This document shows positions 6,243 to 13,250 of a stretch of 14,581 bases of DNA, piece after piece; the first letter of the stretch is position 1, and each line of letters starts with the position of its first letter. The notes below the pieces were generated by a model that saw only the letters and a list, made by a program, of their open reading frames with translations, was not told the DNA's origin and searched no databases. The stretch is from positions 1-14,581 of the forward strand of contig DMJA01000120.1 in assembly GCA_003451935.1 (NCBI GenBank). The letters run 5' to 3'. Origin of the DNA: Verrucomicrobiota bacterium. GTDB lineage: Bacteria > Verrucomicrobiota > Kiritimatiellia > CAIQIC01 > Lenti-01. A program made the position numbers and the translations under genes.

Positions 6243-7552
6243 GCTTGTCGTTCGTCCAGTTCGCCGCGCTCCTGCTCGACCCCCGGGTCTCCGGACCTCC
6301 GCTCGATGCCCTGCGCAAGATGCGCGCCCGCGGCATCCGTCGCCTGCCCGACCGCGTGTACGATCCCGGCCGCGGCCGCCTGCGCACCGCCCAGGCCCGG
6401 CGTTTCCTCCGCGAATGGCTCGACGGCGAGCGCCTCACCCGCCATCGCGGCCAATGGGTGCTCAATTCGTTCCTACCCCCGTTCCCCGGCGCGGCCTACC
6501 GGCGCATGTTCGACAACCTGTTTTCCGGCCGCCATCTCAGCCCCGTCTCCGCCTTTCTCGCCGTCACCGCCCGCTGCCCGTGGGAGTGCCCGCACTGCAG
6601 CCGCGCGGGACGCCGCGAAGGTCCCGAACTCTCCACGGACGAATGGCTGGATGCCATCCGCCAGCTTCACGGCCTCGGATCCAGCATCATCGGGTTTACA
6701 GGCGGCGAACCGTGCGTCCGTGAAGATATCGACACGCTTGTCCGTGAAGCTGCCAAGGGGGGCGCAGCCACCATCCTGTTTACTTCCGGCCGGGGATTCA
6801 CCACCGCCCTCGCCGCGCGCCTGCGGACCGCCGGCCTCTGGTCCGTCTGCGTCAGCCTCGACGCCGACACCGCCGAAGCCCACGACGCCGCGCGCGGACA
6901 AGGCTCGTTCGCCGCCGCGCGCGACGCCCTGCGGCTGGCCCGCGCCGAAGGATTCTACGCGATGGCGGGAACCGTCGCCACGCCCGCGTCCGTCCGCTCC
7001 GGCATGCCCGCCCGCCTCCACCGCCTTCTCGCCGATCTGGGTGGGCAAGAATTGCGCATCGTCGAGGCCATGCCCTGCGGCGGCCTCTCCGGCTGCGCCT
7101 CCTCGGATCTTCTTTCGCCGGACGACGTCGCCGCGCTGCGCCGCTTCCACGTCGAAACCAACCGAAACGGGCGCGGGCCCAAGGTCTGCGCGTTCAACCA
7201 CGTCGAGAGCCCCGATGTCTTCGGCTGCGGCGCCGGCACCCAGCACCTCTTCATCGAACCCTCCGGCGTCGTGTGTCCATGCGACTTCACGCCGCTGGGC
7301 TTCGGCAACGTCCGCGAAACCCCGCTGGCCGACATTTGGCGCCGGATGAATCTCGCCATGGGCGACAATCCCCGCACCCATTGCTTCATCCAGCGAAACC
7401 GCGACGCCGTCCAAGCCCATGCCGACGCCGGGTTCCCCCTCCCGGCCGAGATCAGCGAACAAATCTGCCGCGAAGCCGGCCCCGAACCCCTCCCCGCCTA
7501 TTTCGCCCTCGTCGCATCCGGTTCCCAACCCAAATCAGGAGGTCCGTCATGA
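6239..7552 (+). CDS. Radical SAM protein with SPASM/twitch-like C-terminal cysteine region
   Basis: 437 residues. After about 100 residues without a recognised motif comes the [4Fe-4S]-SAM motif CPWECPHC (C113, C117, C120; canonical CX3CX2C). The SAM-binding GFTGGEP (152-158) follows, then VCVSLDA (203-209) on the TIM-barrel. The C-terminal part carries further cysteines (C317, C330, C346, C348, C382, C410). One block runs FGCGAG (328-333), then IEPSGVVCPCDF (339-350), then GFGNV (354-358). It resembles the auxiliary-cluster half of SPASM/twitch enzymes that modify peptides or cofactors. The reaction is unknown. It is translationally coupled to the methyltransferase, and its final codons contain the AGGAGG site of the next gene. 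Confidence 0.88.
   Translation: MSLSFVQFAALLLDPRVSGPPLDALRKMRARGIRRLPDRVYDPGRGRLRTAQARRFLREWLDGERLTRHRGQWVLNSFLPPFPGAAYRRMFDNLFSGRHLSPVSAFLAVTARCPWECPHCSRAGRREGPELSTDEWLDAIRQLHGLGSSIIGFTGGEPCVREDIDTLVREAAKGGAATILFTSGRGFTTALAARLRTAGLWSVCVSLDADTAEAHDAARGQGSFAAARDALRLARAEGFYAMAGTVATPASVRSGMPARLHRLLADLGGQELRIVEAMPCGGLSGCASSDLLSPDDVAALRRFHVETNRNGRGPKVCAFNHVESPDVFGCGAGTQHLFIEPSGVVCPCDFTPLGFGNVRETPLADIWRRMNLAMGDNPRTHCFIQRNRDAVQAHADAGFPLPAEISEQICREAGPEPLPAYFALVASGSQPKSGGPS
7537..7542 (+). promoter_or_regulatory. Strong Shine-Dalgarno for the membrane protein gene
   Basis: AGGAGG lies 6 bp before the ATG at 7549, inside the last codons of the radical SAM gene. It fixes the start of the membrane protein. 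It is the only perfect consensus site I noticed at a gene start in this window, in contrast to the weak or missing sites of the genes just upstream. Confidence 0.75.
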
Positions 7553-8154
7553 CGATTCAATTCCGCAACGCGTTGTTCGTCCTCGCCGGCGCCTGCGCCG
7601 GATTGCTCAGTGGTTTCACTTTGCCGCTCGCCTATGGCGCACGGGGCGCCATACTTGGCGCAACGATTTCCGCCGGAGCTCTTTTCCTCCGTCCGCGCCG
7701 CACATGCTCCGGCGACAAAATAGCAAGCCCGCAGGCAACCGCCGGCCTTGCGATTGCCGTCACCATGGTGGCGGTTGCTGCCATATACCTCTGGCATTTA
7801 CAGGTGCCGATCGAGAGGCAAAACGTGGATTTTTCAATCCCTCCTCTTTCCATTAAACTTCAGTTCGCAACATGCCTGTCCTTTGCGCTGCCCCTGCTGT
7901 TGTTTTATCGTGAAAGGCAGGCACGCCGGCGACGGGCTTGGGCGTGGATCATCGTCGCCCCCTTTCTTGGGGCGGGAGTACGCTCATGGGGATTCCATCA
8001 AATTGATTACATTCTGTTCACCCTGCTTTTCGGCGCCTTCCCCTTCGTGGCGCTGTGGCTGCTGGCCGTCCTGATCGCCGACCCGGCCTGGACGAAACGG
8101 CGCTGGGAGCGGTGCTCGAAGCCGCAGTCTGGGGAAACTGGACCTATTCGTTGA
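7549..8154 (+). CDS. Polytopic inner-membrane protein of unknown function
   Basis: 201 residues with about five or six hydrophobic segments: about 7-27, 30-48, 64-83, 103-120, 130-148 and 153-177. Basic linkers such as RERQARRRR (121-129) probably face the cytoplasm. I do not recognise the family and see no catalytic motif. The start is fixed by AGGAGG and overlaps the radical SAM stop by 4 bp, which ties it to that operon as a possible transporter or membrane partner. Base composition shifts here: 27 of 60 bases are G/C at 7801-7860, against 42 of 60 at 6241-6300 in the radical SAM gene. The 3' end overlaps the convergent decarboxylase gene by 11 bp (8144-8154). Confidence 0.75.
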   Translation: MTIQFRNALFVLAGACAGLLSGFTLPLAYGARGAILGATISAGALFLRPRRTCSGDKIASPQATAGLAIAVTMVAVAAIYLWHLQVPIERQNVDFSIPPLSIKLQFATCLSFALPLLLFYRERQARRRRAWAWIIVAPFLGAGVRSWGFHQIDYILFTLLFGAFPFVALWLLAVLIADPAWTKRRWERCSKPQSGETGPIR

Positions 8155-9283
8155 TGTGCACCACGGTCGCGGGCGGGAAGCCGTTGAACCAGGTCGAGGA
8201 TGCGTGGCTGTAGGCGCCGATGTTCTCGCTATAGACCAGATCGCCGATCTCCAGATCGGGAAGTTCTTCCGTCAGGCCGATCGTGTCCAGCGCGTCGCAG
8301 GTGGGCCCGAACACCGCGCATAGCTGCGTCGCCCCCTTCTTGAACGCCTTCACCGGATACTTGCAGTGGTCGAAGATGATCCCCGAATACGTGTGGTACG
8401 CGCCGTCGTTGATGTAGTAGCACCGCTTGCCGTCGCGGTCCGCCTTGCCGATGACCTCCGCCACCAGCGTGCACGCCGTCGCCACCATGAAGCGGCCCGG
8501 CTCGGCCAGGATCGCGACATCCTTCGGGAACAGCCGCTTGCATTCGGAGTTGATCACCTTTGCCAGCTCGCGCAACGGTTTCACGTTCGCATCGTACGGG
8601 GCCGGGAAGCCGCCTCCGATGTCCAGCTGCTTCATGTCCTTGAAGCCGCGCAGCCGCGCCTCCTTGAAGATGCCCGCCGCCAGGTTCAGCGCCTGCACGT
8701 AGTTCTGGAAGTTGGTCGTCTGGCTGCCGACGTGGAAGCTCAGCCCCTCCACCACCAGCCCCGCCGCATGCGTCTTCTGGATCAGGTCCACCGCCTGCCC
8801 GGGATCCGCCCCGAACTTCGACGACAGCTCCACCATCGCGCCGGTGTTCGGCACCTTGATGCGTAGCACCATGCCCGCGTGCGGCGCGTACTTCTTCACC
8901 TTGCGGATTTCTTCCTCGTTGTCGAACGTCACCAGCGGCTTGTAGGGCTCCAGCTCCAGCAGCGTGTCCTTCGCCTTGATCGGATGCGCGTAGATGATCT
9001 TGTCCCAGATGAAGTCCTGCCGCGCCTTCGCCGGCAGGCCCTTGATGTTGTCGTACACCGTCCGGAACTCGGCGATCGACGCCACGTCGAAGCTCGCGCC
9101 CGCCTTGTACAGCGTGCGCACGATCTCCGGCAGCGAATTCGCCTTCACCGCGAAGTACGGCTGCACCTTCGGCATGTACTTCTTGAATTCCGCCAGGTTC
9201 TTCCGCAACTGGTCGTGGTCCACCACGAACAGCGGGGTTCCGTATTCCTTCGCCAGTTTCTTCAGCTGCGCCTGCGTGACCAT
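8144..9283 (-). CDS. Ornithine decarboxylase, fold-III (alanine racemase-like) PLP enzyme
   Basis: Makes putrescine from ornithine (some relatives also accept lysine). The 379-residue protein shows the eukaryotic/alphaproteobacterial ODC pattern: PLP-lysine K47 in YFAVKAN (43-49), FHVGSQ (183-188), DIGGGFPAPYD (221-231) and AEPGRF (260-265). NDGAYHTYSG (292-301) is followed by FDH. FGPTCDALD (325-333) carries the catalytic Cys329-Asp330 pair, and GAYSHASSTWFNGF (356-369) ends the active site. The CD and FNGF motifs distinguish it from diaminopimelate and carboxynorspermidine decarboxylases. A purine-rich site (AGGCAGGGGA) precedes the ATG at 9283. The homospermidine synthase gene lies upstream on the same strand, separated only by the repeat-bounded GxxExxY unit, which may have split an original two-gene operon. 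Ornithine rather than lysine as substrate is inferred from family and context. Confidence 0.9.
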   Translation of the reverse strand: MVTQAQLKKLAKEYGTPLFVVDHDQLRKNLAEFKKYMPKVQPYFAVKANSLPEIVRTLYKAGASFDVASIAEFRTVYDNIKGLPAKARQDFIWDKIIYAHPIKAKDTLLELEPYKPLVTFDNEEEIRKVKKYAPHAGMVLRIKVPNTGAMVELSSKFGADPGQAVDLIQKTHAAGLVVEGLSFHVGSQTTNFQNYVQALNLAAGIFKEARLRGFKDMKQLDIGGGFPAPYDANVKPLRELAKVINSECKRLFPKDVAILAEPGRFMVATACTLVAEVIGKADRDGKRCYYINDGAYHTYSGIIFDHCKYPVKAFKKGATQLCAVFGPTCDALDTIGLTEELPDLEIGDLVYSENIGAYSHASSTWFNGFPPATVVHINE

Positions 9284-9310
9284 GTTCCCCTGCCTTTCTT
9301 CCTCGCTAAA

Positions 9311-9346
9311 CCGCGAATGTACGCAAATGAACGCAAATCATGACGG
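9311..9346 (+). repeat. Left inverted repeat arm of the GxxExxY unit (three 10-bp units)
   Basis: Three tandem 10-bp units, CCGCGAATGT, ACGCAAATGA and ACGCAAATCA, followed by TGACGG. The reverse complement of 9743-9775 reads CCGCGAATGG, ACGCGAATGG, GCGCAAATGA, CGG. The arms agree at 29 of 33 positions plus a 3-bp insertion (CAT) in this arm. It lies just upstream of the decarboxylase ribosome-binding site. Confidence 0.85.
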
Positions 9347-9357
9347 TCGTTGTTGGG

Positions 9358-9759
9358 TCATGTTCCCGACTTGCCCGTCAAAACAACCTTTTTCCAGTTC
9401 AGTTTGGGATGCTTGAAATTCAAGATCACACCCGCCTCGCAACCGGTGATCCGCAGGTAGTTGATGACCTGGCCGATATGTTCGTCCGAGATGGATTCAA
9501 CGGTTTTGATCTCCACGATCACCCGGCCCTCGACCTCCAGGTCGGGGATGTAGTCGTCTATATGTTCGCCGCGATAATGAACGGGATGCGCATGCTGGCA
9601 GTCAAAGGCGATATTCTGCCTTCTGAATTCCAGGCACAATGCTCGTTCATAGGTCTTTTCCCTCAATCCGTGGCCCAGCTCGTTTAGAACCGCCATGGCG
9701 CACCCGGCGATTTTATACACCAGATCGTTCTCGACCCATTTTCCGTCATTTGCGCCCAT
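9358..9759 (-). CDS. GxxExxY family protein (PD-(D/E)XK nuclease-like)
   Basis: 133 residues. The naming motif is G31-L-R-E34-K-T-Y37, inside NELGHGLREKTYERAL (26-41), after an N-terminal helix YKIAGCAMAV. A nuclease-like core follows: IPDLEVEGRVIVEIKTV (71-87), where D73, E83 and K85 fit a PD-(D/E)XK active site, and HIGQVINYLRITG (94-106). These proteins are widespread in environmental bacteria, and no function is established to my knowledge. The only in-frame ATG before the conserved region lies inside the right repeat arm, and the next in-frame codon set upstream runs into the homospermidine synthase stop, so the start is well fixed. No Shine-Dalgarno is present. The last codons (GKSGT) lie beyond the usual conserved core. 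Confidence 0.88.
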   Translation of the reverse strand: MGANDGKWVENDLVYKIAGCAMAVLNELGHGLREKTYERALCLEFRRQNIAFDCQHAHPVHYRGEHIDDYIPDLEVEGRVIVEIKTVESISDEHIGQVINYLRITGCEAGVILNFKHPKLNWKKVVLTGKSGT

Positions 9760-9775
9760 TCGCGTCCATTCGCGG
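9743..9775 (-). repeat. Right inverted repeat arm of the GxxExxY unit (three 10-bp units)
   Basis: Read on the minus strand this is CCGCGAATGG, ACGCGAATGG, GCGCAAATGA, CGG. The GxxExxY ATG (9757-9759) falls within the second and third units, so the repeat encodes the first codons of the protein (MGAND). The array begins 6 bp downstream of the TAA of homospermidine synthase. Confidence 0.85.
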
Positions 9776-9780
9776 TTGTT

Positions 9781-11238
9781 TTACGTGTAGTCCTGCACGA
9801 GGAAGTTCTTGAACTGCCAAGGATCCTTCCGGTCGATCGACGGCCGGTTGAAGCCTTGGAAGTGGTTCTCGTAGTGCTTCAGCGGCGTCCAATCGGACGG
9901 GATCGACAGGTTGTTGCCGAGATACGGATCCGCCACGCCCAGCACGAACTCGTGCGGCAGGTCTTCCGGCGAGCAAACGCCCTGGTCGGCATGGTCGAAC
10001 ATCCACATGCTCGCCGCCACCACGGAGATCGCCACCTGCAGGGTCGTCGCGTTCTGGTGCGGCACCATCTTGCGCGCGTGCTGGATGCTCAGGTCGCTGC
10101 CCGTCCACCACGAATTGAACGCGTGGCCCATGAGCAGCGCGCCGAGGACGTCGTTGCCCTTCGTGATTTCGTCGCCCATGATCCGCAGCTTCGGCTGCAG
10201 CTCGTAGTTGCGGCCGCGCAGCTCGTGCAGGGAGATGATCGCCGCGTCGCACGGGCAGTACGCGTAGTGCATCGTCGGCCGATAGGCCGCCTTGCCGTTC
10301 TTCCACACCGTGAGGAAGTCGCTGATCGTGAAGGCCTCGCCATGGCGCACCACCATGCCTTCGACCGTGTAGTGCGGCACCCAGGTGCGCACGCGCGTGT
10401 TCATGCCCATCCGCGCCAGGCAAATCTGGTTCTTCGGGCCCTTCTTGTGCGTATAGGCCAGCGCCGGCAGCTCCTTCTCGTGCGTGCCCCAGCCCATCTC
10501 CGCCGTCGTGATGCCTTCCTCGCGGAAGCCCTCGATGCTCCACGTGTTGACGAACTCGTCCACCGCCTTCGGCACGTCCGAGATCTGCGTGTCGCGCTCG
10601 CTGCAATGGATCACCTTCACGCCCAGCTCCATCGCCAGCTCGTTGAAGACCTGCGTCCGCGCCAGGTGCGCGATCTTCTCCGCCTTCGCGCCCTTGACCT
10701 TCTTCTCCGACACCACGGCGGCCGCGATGTCCAGCAGCCCCCGCTTCGTCCAGTGCGAAATCAGGCCCGGGTTTGCCCCGTGTTCCAGGACGGCCGTCGC
10801 GCCCGGCTCCTTCCACTTCGCCAGCATCTTGCGGATCACCATGCGGCGATGGTACAGCGTCTTCTCCGTCGGGTGTTTGTTCTTGGCGCCCGCGTACGGA
10901 TCCCACTGCTCGATGGACGTATTGATGTAGAGCACGCCCGCGTCGTGGCACCACTGCAGGATTTCGCAGCAATCGATGTTCCAGGCCAGGTCGATCAACA
11001 GGTCGCCCGCCTTCAGGAACTTGCAGAGCTTCGCATCCATGTTCTCGCGCATGATGCGGTCGCGGACGAACTTCACCCCCTGCGCGATCCACGGCTTCAA
11101 TTCCGGGCGCTTGTCCTCAAAGTCCATCACGGTGATGTTCCGCGCGGGCGCCTTCGCCAGCTTGAGCAGCAAAGGCAGCGTGCACTGCGCCACCGAACCG
11201 TAACCAACCATCAAAATCTTGCCCGAGAATTTCGCCAT
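9781..11238 (-). CDS. hss: Homospermidine synthase (saccharopine dehydrogenase-like)
   Basis: An NAD-dependent cytosolic enzyme that joins two putrescines (or putrescine and spermidine) into homospermidine. The 485-residue product is near the roughly 480 of the Blastochloris viridis-type enzyme. It has the Rossmann start KILMVGYGSVAQCTLPLLL (7-25), a central LIDLAWNIDC (81-90), LEHGANPGLISHWTKRGL (151-168), the FVNTWSIEGFREEG region (229-242) and EMGWGTHEKELP (247-258). It ends with LGVADPYL and a Trp/Phe-rich tail. The ATG at 11238 is preferred over an in-frame start at 11298 because it is preceded by AAAGGAAA and begins exactly at the dinucleotide fold. The decarboxylase at 8144-9283 supplies its substrate. 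A saccharopine dehydrogenase or carboxynorspermidine dehydrogenase role is less likely given these motifs. Confidence 0.92.
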   Translation of the reverse strand: MAKFSGKILMVGYGSVAQCTLPLLLKLAKAPARNITVMDFEDKRPELKPWIAQGVKFVRDRIMRENMDAKLCKFLKAGDLLIDLAWNIDCCEILQWCHDAGVLYINTSIEQWDPYAGAKNKHPTEKTLYHRRMVIRKMLAKWKEPGATAVLEHGANPGLISHWTKRGLLDIAAAVVSEKKVKGAKAEKIAHLARTQVFNELAMELGVKVIHCSERDTQISDVPKAVDEFVNTWSIEGFREEGITTAEMGWGTHEKELPALAYTHKKGPKNQICLARMGMNTRVRTWVPHYTVEGMVVRHGEAFTISDFLTVWKNGKAAYRPTMHYAYCPCDAAIISLHELRGRNYELQPKLRIMGDEITKGNDVLGALLMGHAFNSWWTGSDLSIQHARKMVPHQNATTLQVAISVVAASMWMFDHADQGVCSPEDLPHEFVLGVADPYLGNNLSIPSDWTPLKHYENHFQGFNRPSIDRKDPWQFKNFLVQDYT

Positions 11239-11269
11239 GATGTTTCCTTTCGTTGAATCAATTGTCGCT

Positions 11270-11298
11270 TTTATCGCAGAAGAAATCTGGACGCGCAA
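11270..11298 (-). promoter_or_regulatory. Candidate promoter for homospermidine synthase
   Basis: On the minus strand, TTGCGC (11298-11293), a 17-bp spacer and GATAAA (11275-11270) form a sigma70-like arrangement, with 3/6 and 4/6 consensus matches. This would place the transcript start about 25-30 bp before the ATG at 11238, leaving room for the AAAGGAAA ribosome-binding site. The spacing is right but the boxes are imperfect. Confidence 0.35.
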
Positions 11299-11321
11299 GC
11301 GGGAACCCGCGGTTTCCGGGT

Positions 11322-13226
11322 CTAATTTCCGATGGCCCGCGCGATGAAACCCCGCTTCACCTTCGTCCGCGGCACCCGGCCATCGAACCAGGTGTGCGCG
11401 GCCGCATCCAGCCCGACGCCGTGCATGAAATTATAGAGAGCCTTGTTGAGGCCCTTTCCCAGCATTTCATGGTCGGCCCCGGCCGGATCGGCGAAACCCA
11501 CGTCGTTCTTCGCGAACGGCGACGGCGGCAGCGGTAGCAGCTCGATCCCGTACCGCTCCGGATTCCGCCCGACCGGCGAATGCACCGTGCAGGCAAAGCG
11601 GTGGAAAAACCCCGACTGGATGCAGCCTTCTGCGAACAATTGACGGACTGTTTCCAGCGCATCCACCGTCTCCTGCGCCGTTTGCGTCGGGAACCCGTAC
11701 ATCAGATAGGCGTGCACCAAGATGCCCGCCTCGCTGAAGGCCTTTGCCGCCCGCGCGGCCTGGGCCACGGTGACGCCTTTGTTCATCAGGTTGAGCAACC
11801 GGTCCGAGGCCGCTTCCAGTCCGCCCGAAACCGCGATGCACCCGCTCTCCGCCAGTTCCCGGCACAGCTCCGGCGTGAACGCTTTCTCGAACCGGATGTT
11901 GCCCCACCACGAAATCGTCCGTTTCCGGCGCTTGAGTTCCGCCGCCAGCGCCTTCAGCGCGGCCGGCGGCGCGGCTTCGTCCGTGAAATGGAACCCCGTC
12001 TGTCCGGTCTCGGCGATCGCCCCCTCGATCCGATCGACCAGCACCTCCGCCGGCAGGCTTTCGAACCGTGAAATATACTCGAGCCGCGTGTCGCAGAACG
12101 CGCACTTCCGCCAATAGCAGCCATGGGCCACCGCCAGCTTGTTCCAGCGGCCATCCGACCACAACCGGTTTACCGGATTCAACAAATCCAGCGCGGACAA
12201 ATACCGGTCCAGCGGCAGCCCGTCCCAGATCGGGGCCCCCGTTTCCGCAAACGGGATGTCCGGCTCGCCGGAATCCATCAACTGCACCTTCCCTTGCTTG
12301 CGCACAAAGGTCCGCACCAGCCGTTCGCGCGGCCGTTCGCCGCGCAGGTGTTCCACCAGCGCCAGCACGGGCCGCTCGCCATCGTCCAGCGTCACGAAAT
12401 CGAAGAAATCGAATACGCGCGGCTCGGACAGCTCGCGCAGTTCCGTGTTCACAAAGCCGCCCCCCAGGGCCGTTGCGATGCGCGGATCCAATTCCTTTAC
12501 GGCCTGCGCGATGCGGAACGCCCCGTGCACGCAACCGGGGAAGGGCACCGTCACCAGCACCAAATCCGGCCGATGCTTCGCCACCGCCGCGCGCGCCAGT
12601 TCCCGCAGCATGTCCTCCACCCGCGTCGGCTGGGCCGCCAGCGCCGCGGCCAGCGGATCGAAGGTCGGCTGGCTCCGCGCCAGCGATTCCGCGTAGCGCG
12701 CGAATTGGAAGCGCGGATCGACGGCGTCGCGGACCACGTCGGAAATGTCGTTCAGAAATTGCGTCGCCAGATGCTTGGCGCGATCCTGCGTCCCCAGCGC
12801 CCCGAACGCCCACGCCAAGGGATCGCCCCCCTCCTCCGCCGTAAAGGATTCGAGCGGTGCGAACCGCAGCCCCTCGGGCAGGAACTTCCGAGTGGCGATC
12901 CGGTGCGCCAGCGTCGGATCGCGCCCCTGCAGGAAGGCCACGACCGGGTCTATGGCGGCCGCGTAGCGCTCGAACCACGCCAGAAACGCGCGTACGGACG
13001 CCGTCCGCTTCGCCGAGGGCAGCTTCCCGGCGCATTCCCGGATCTGCTCCAGCCCCTCGCTCGAAAACAGCTTCAGCGCCACCCCCAGCGCGAAATCCTC
13101 CTGGAACGCCGCCACGCCCTGCGCCCGCAGGAAACCCGTCAGGCACGCCGTGGAGGGATACGGCGTGTTGAGCTGCGTCATCGGCGGAATCACCGACAGT
13201 ACGCGGATGGAATTTTGCTTTTTCAT
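11322..13226 (-). CDS. B12-binding-domain-type radical SAM protein with CX4CX2C cluster motif
   Basis: 634 residues. The N-terminus (IRVLSVIPPMTQLNTPYPS, 7-25) resembles the start of cobalamin-dependent radical SAM enzymes. An unusually long, mostly helical insert follows. At about 218-295 comes a Rossmann-like cobalamin-domain half: RPDLVLVTVPFPGCVHGAFR, then ATALGGGFVN, then DFFDFVTLDDGE. No DXHXXG motif is visible, so B12 may be bound base-on or not at all. The radical SAM domain begins at VAHGCYWRKCAFCDTR (366-381), with Cys 370, 375 and 378. FTDEAAPP, WWGNIRFEKAFT and SGGLEAASDRLLNLMNKGV follow, as in MiaB/BchE-like barrels. Substrate unknown. GAGG lies about 5 bp before the ATG at 13226. 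The gene is 83 bp upstream of homospermidine synthase on the same strand, but a functional link is not evident. Confidence 0.85.
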   Translation of the reverse strand: MKKQNSIRVLSVIPPMTQLNTPYPSTACLTGFLRAQGVAAFQEDFALGVALKLFSSEGLEQIRECAGKLPSAKRTASVRAFLAWFERYAAAIDPVVAFLQGRDPTLAHRIATRKFLPEGLRFAPLESFTAEEGGDPLAWAFGALGTQDRAKHLATQFLNDISDVVRDAVDPRFQFARYAESLARSQPTFDPLAAALAAQPTRVEDMLRELARAAVAKHRPDLVLVTVPFPGCVHGAFRIAQAVKELDPRIATALGGGFVNTELRELSEPRVFDFFDFVTLDDGERPVLALVEHLRGERPRERLVRTFVRKQGKVQLMDSGEPDIPFAETGAPIWDGLPLDRYLSALDLLNPVNRLWSDGRWNKLAVAHGCYWRKCAFCDTRLEYISRFESLPAEVLVDRIEGAIAETGQTGFHFTDEAAPPAALKALAAELKRRKRTISWWGNIRFEKAFTPELCRELAESGCIAVSGGLEAASDRLLNLMNKGVTVAQAARAAKAFSEAGILVHAYLMYGFPTQTAQETVDALETVRQLFAEGCIQSGFFHRFACTVHSPVGRNPERYGIELLPLPPSPFAKNDVGFADPAGADHEMLGKGLNKALYNFMHGVGLDAAAHTWFDGRVPRTKVKRGFIARAIGN

Positions 13227-13250
13227 CTACCTCAATTAAGCCGGGATACA

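Larger units (their letters stand above)
9311..9775. mobile_element. Putative small mobile or shuttling unit: GxxExxY gene between inverted repeat arrays
   Basis: A 465-bp block whose two ends are inverted copies of a 33-36-bp array of 10-bp units and whose only gene is the GxxExxY frame (9358-9759). The outer right end starts 6 bp beyond the stop of homospermidine synthase, and the outer left end is 27 bp before the decarboxylase ATG, so it fills precisely the junction between two pathway genes. Composition is lower in GC than the flanks: 33 of 60 bases at 9541-9600, against 41 of 60 at 10201-10260. No transposase and no obvious target-site duplication are visible, so mobility is inferred from architecture only. 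Confidence 0.5.

Noticed and set aside
6473..7528. Minus-strand 351-codon frame opposite the radical SAM gene
   Set aside because: Shadow frame with Gly/Ala/Asp bias; the radical SAM motifs on the plus strand are decisive.
8144..9283. Carboxynorspermidine decarboxylase (NspC) as the identity of the decarboxylase
   Set aside because: The FGPTCDALD and STWFNGF motifs are those of ornithine decarboxylases, and the neighbour is homospermidine synthase rather than carboxynorspermidine dehydrogenase.
9311..9775. CRISPR array, suggested by the short tandem units
   Set aside because: Units are contiguous 10-mers without unique spacers and are arranged in inverted arms around a gene; no cas gene is present.
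9856..11256. Plus-strand 466-codon frame opposite homospermidine synthase
   Set aside because: Arg/His/Leu/Val-rich sequence typical of the complement of a high-GC3 gene; no motif found.
11295..11318. Imperfect palindrome around CCGCGG between the radical SAM gene and hss, considered as a terminator
   Set aside because: The stem is interrupted by mismatches and has no following T-run on the minus strand, so it is not a convincing intrinsic terminator.
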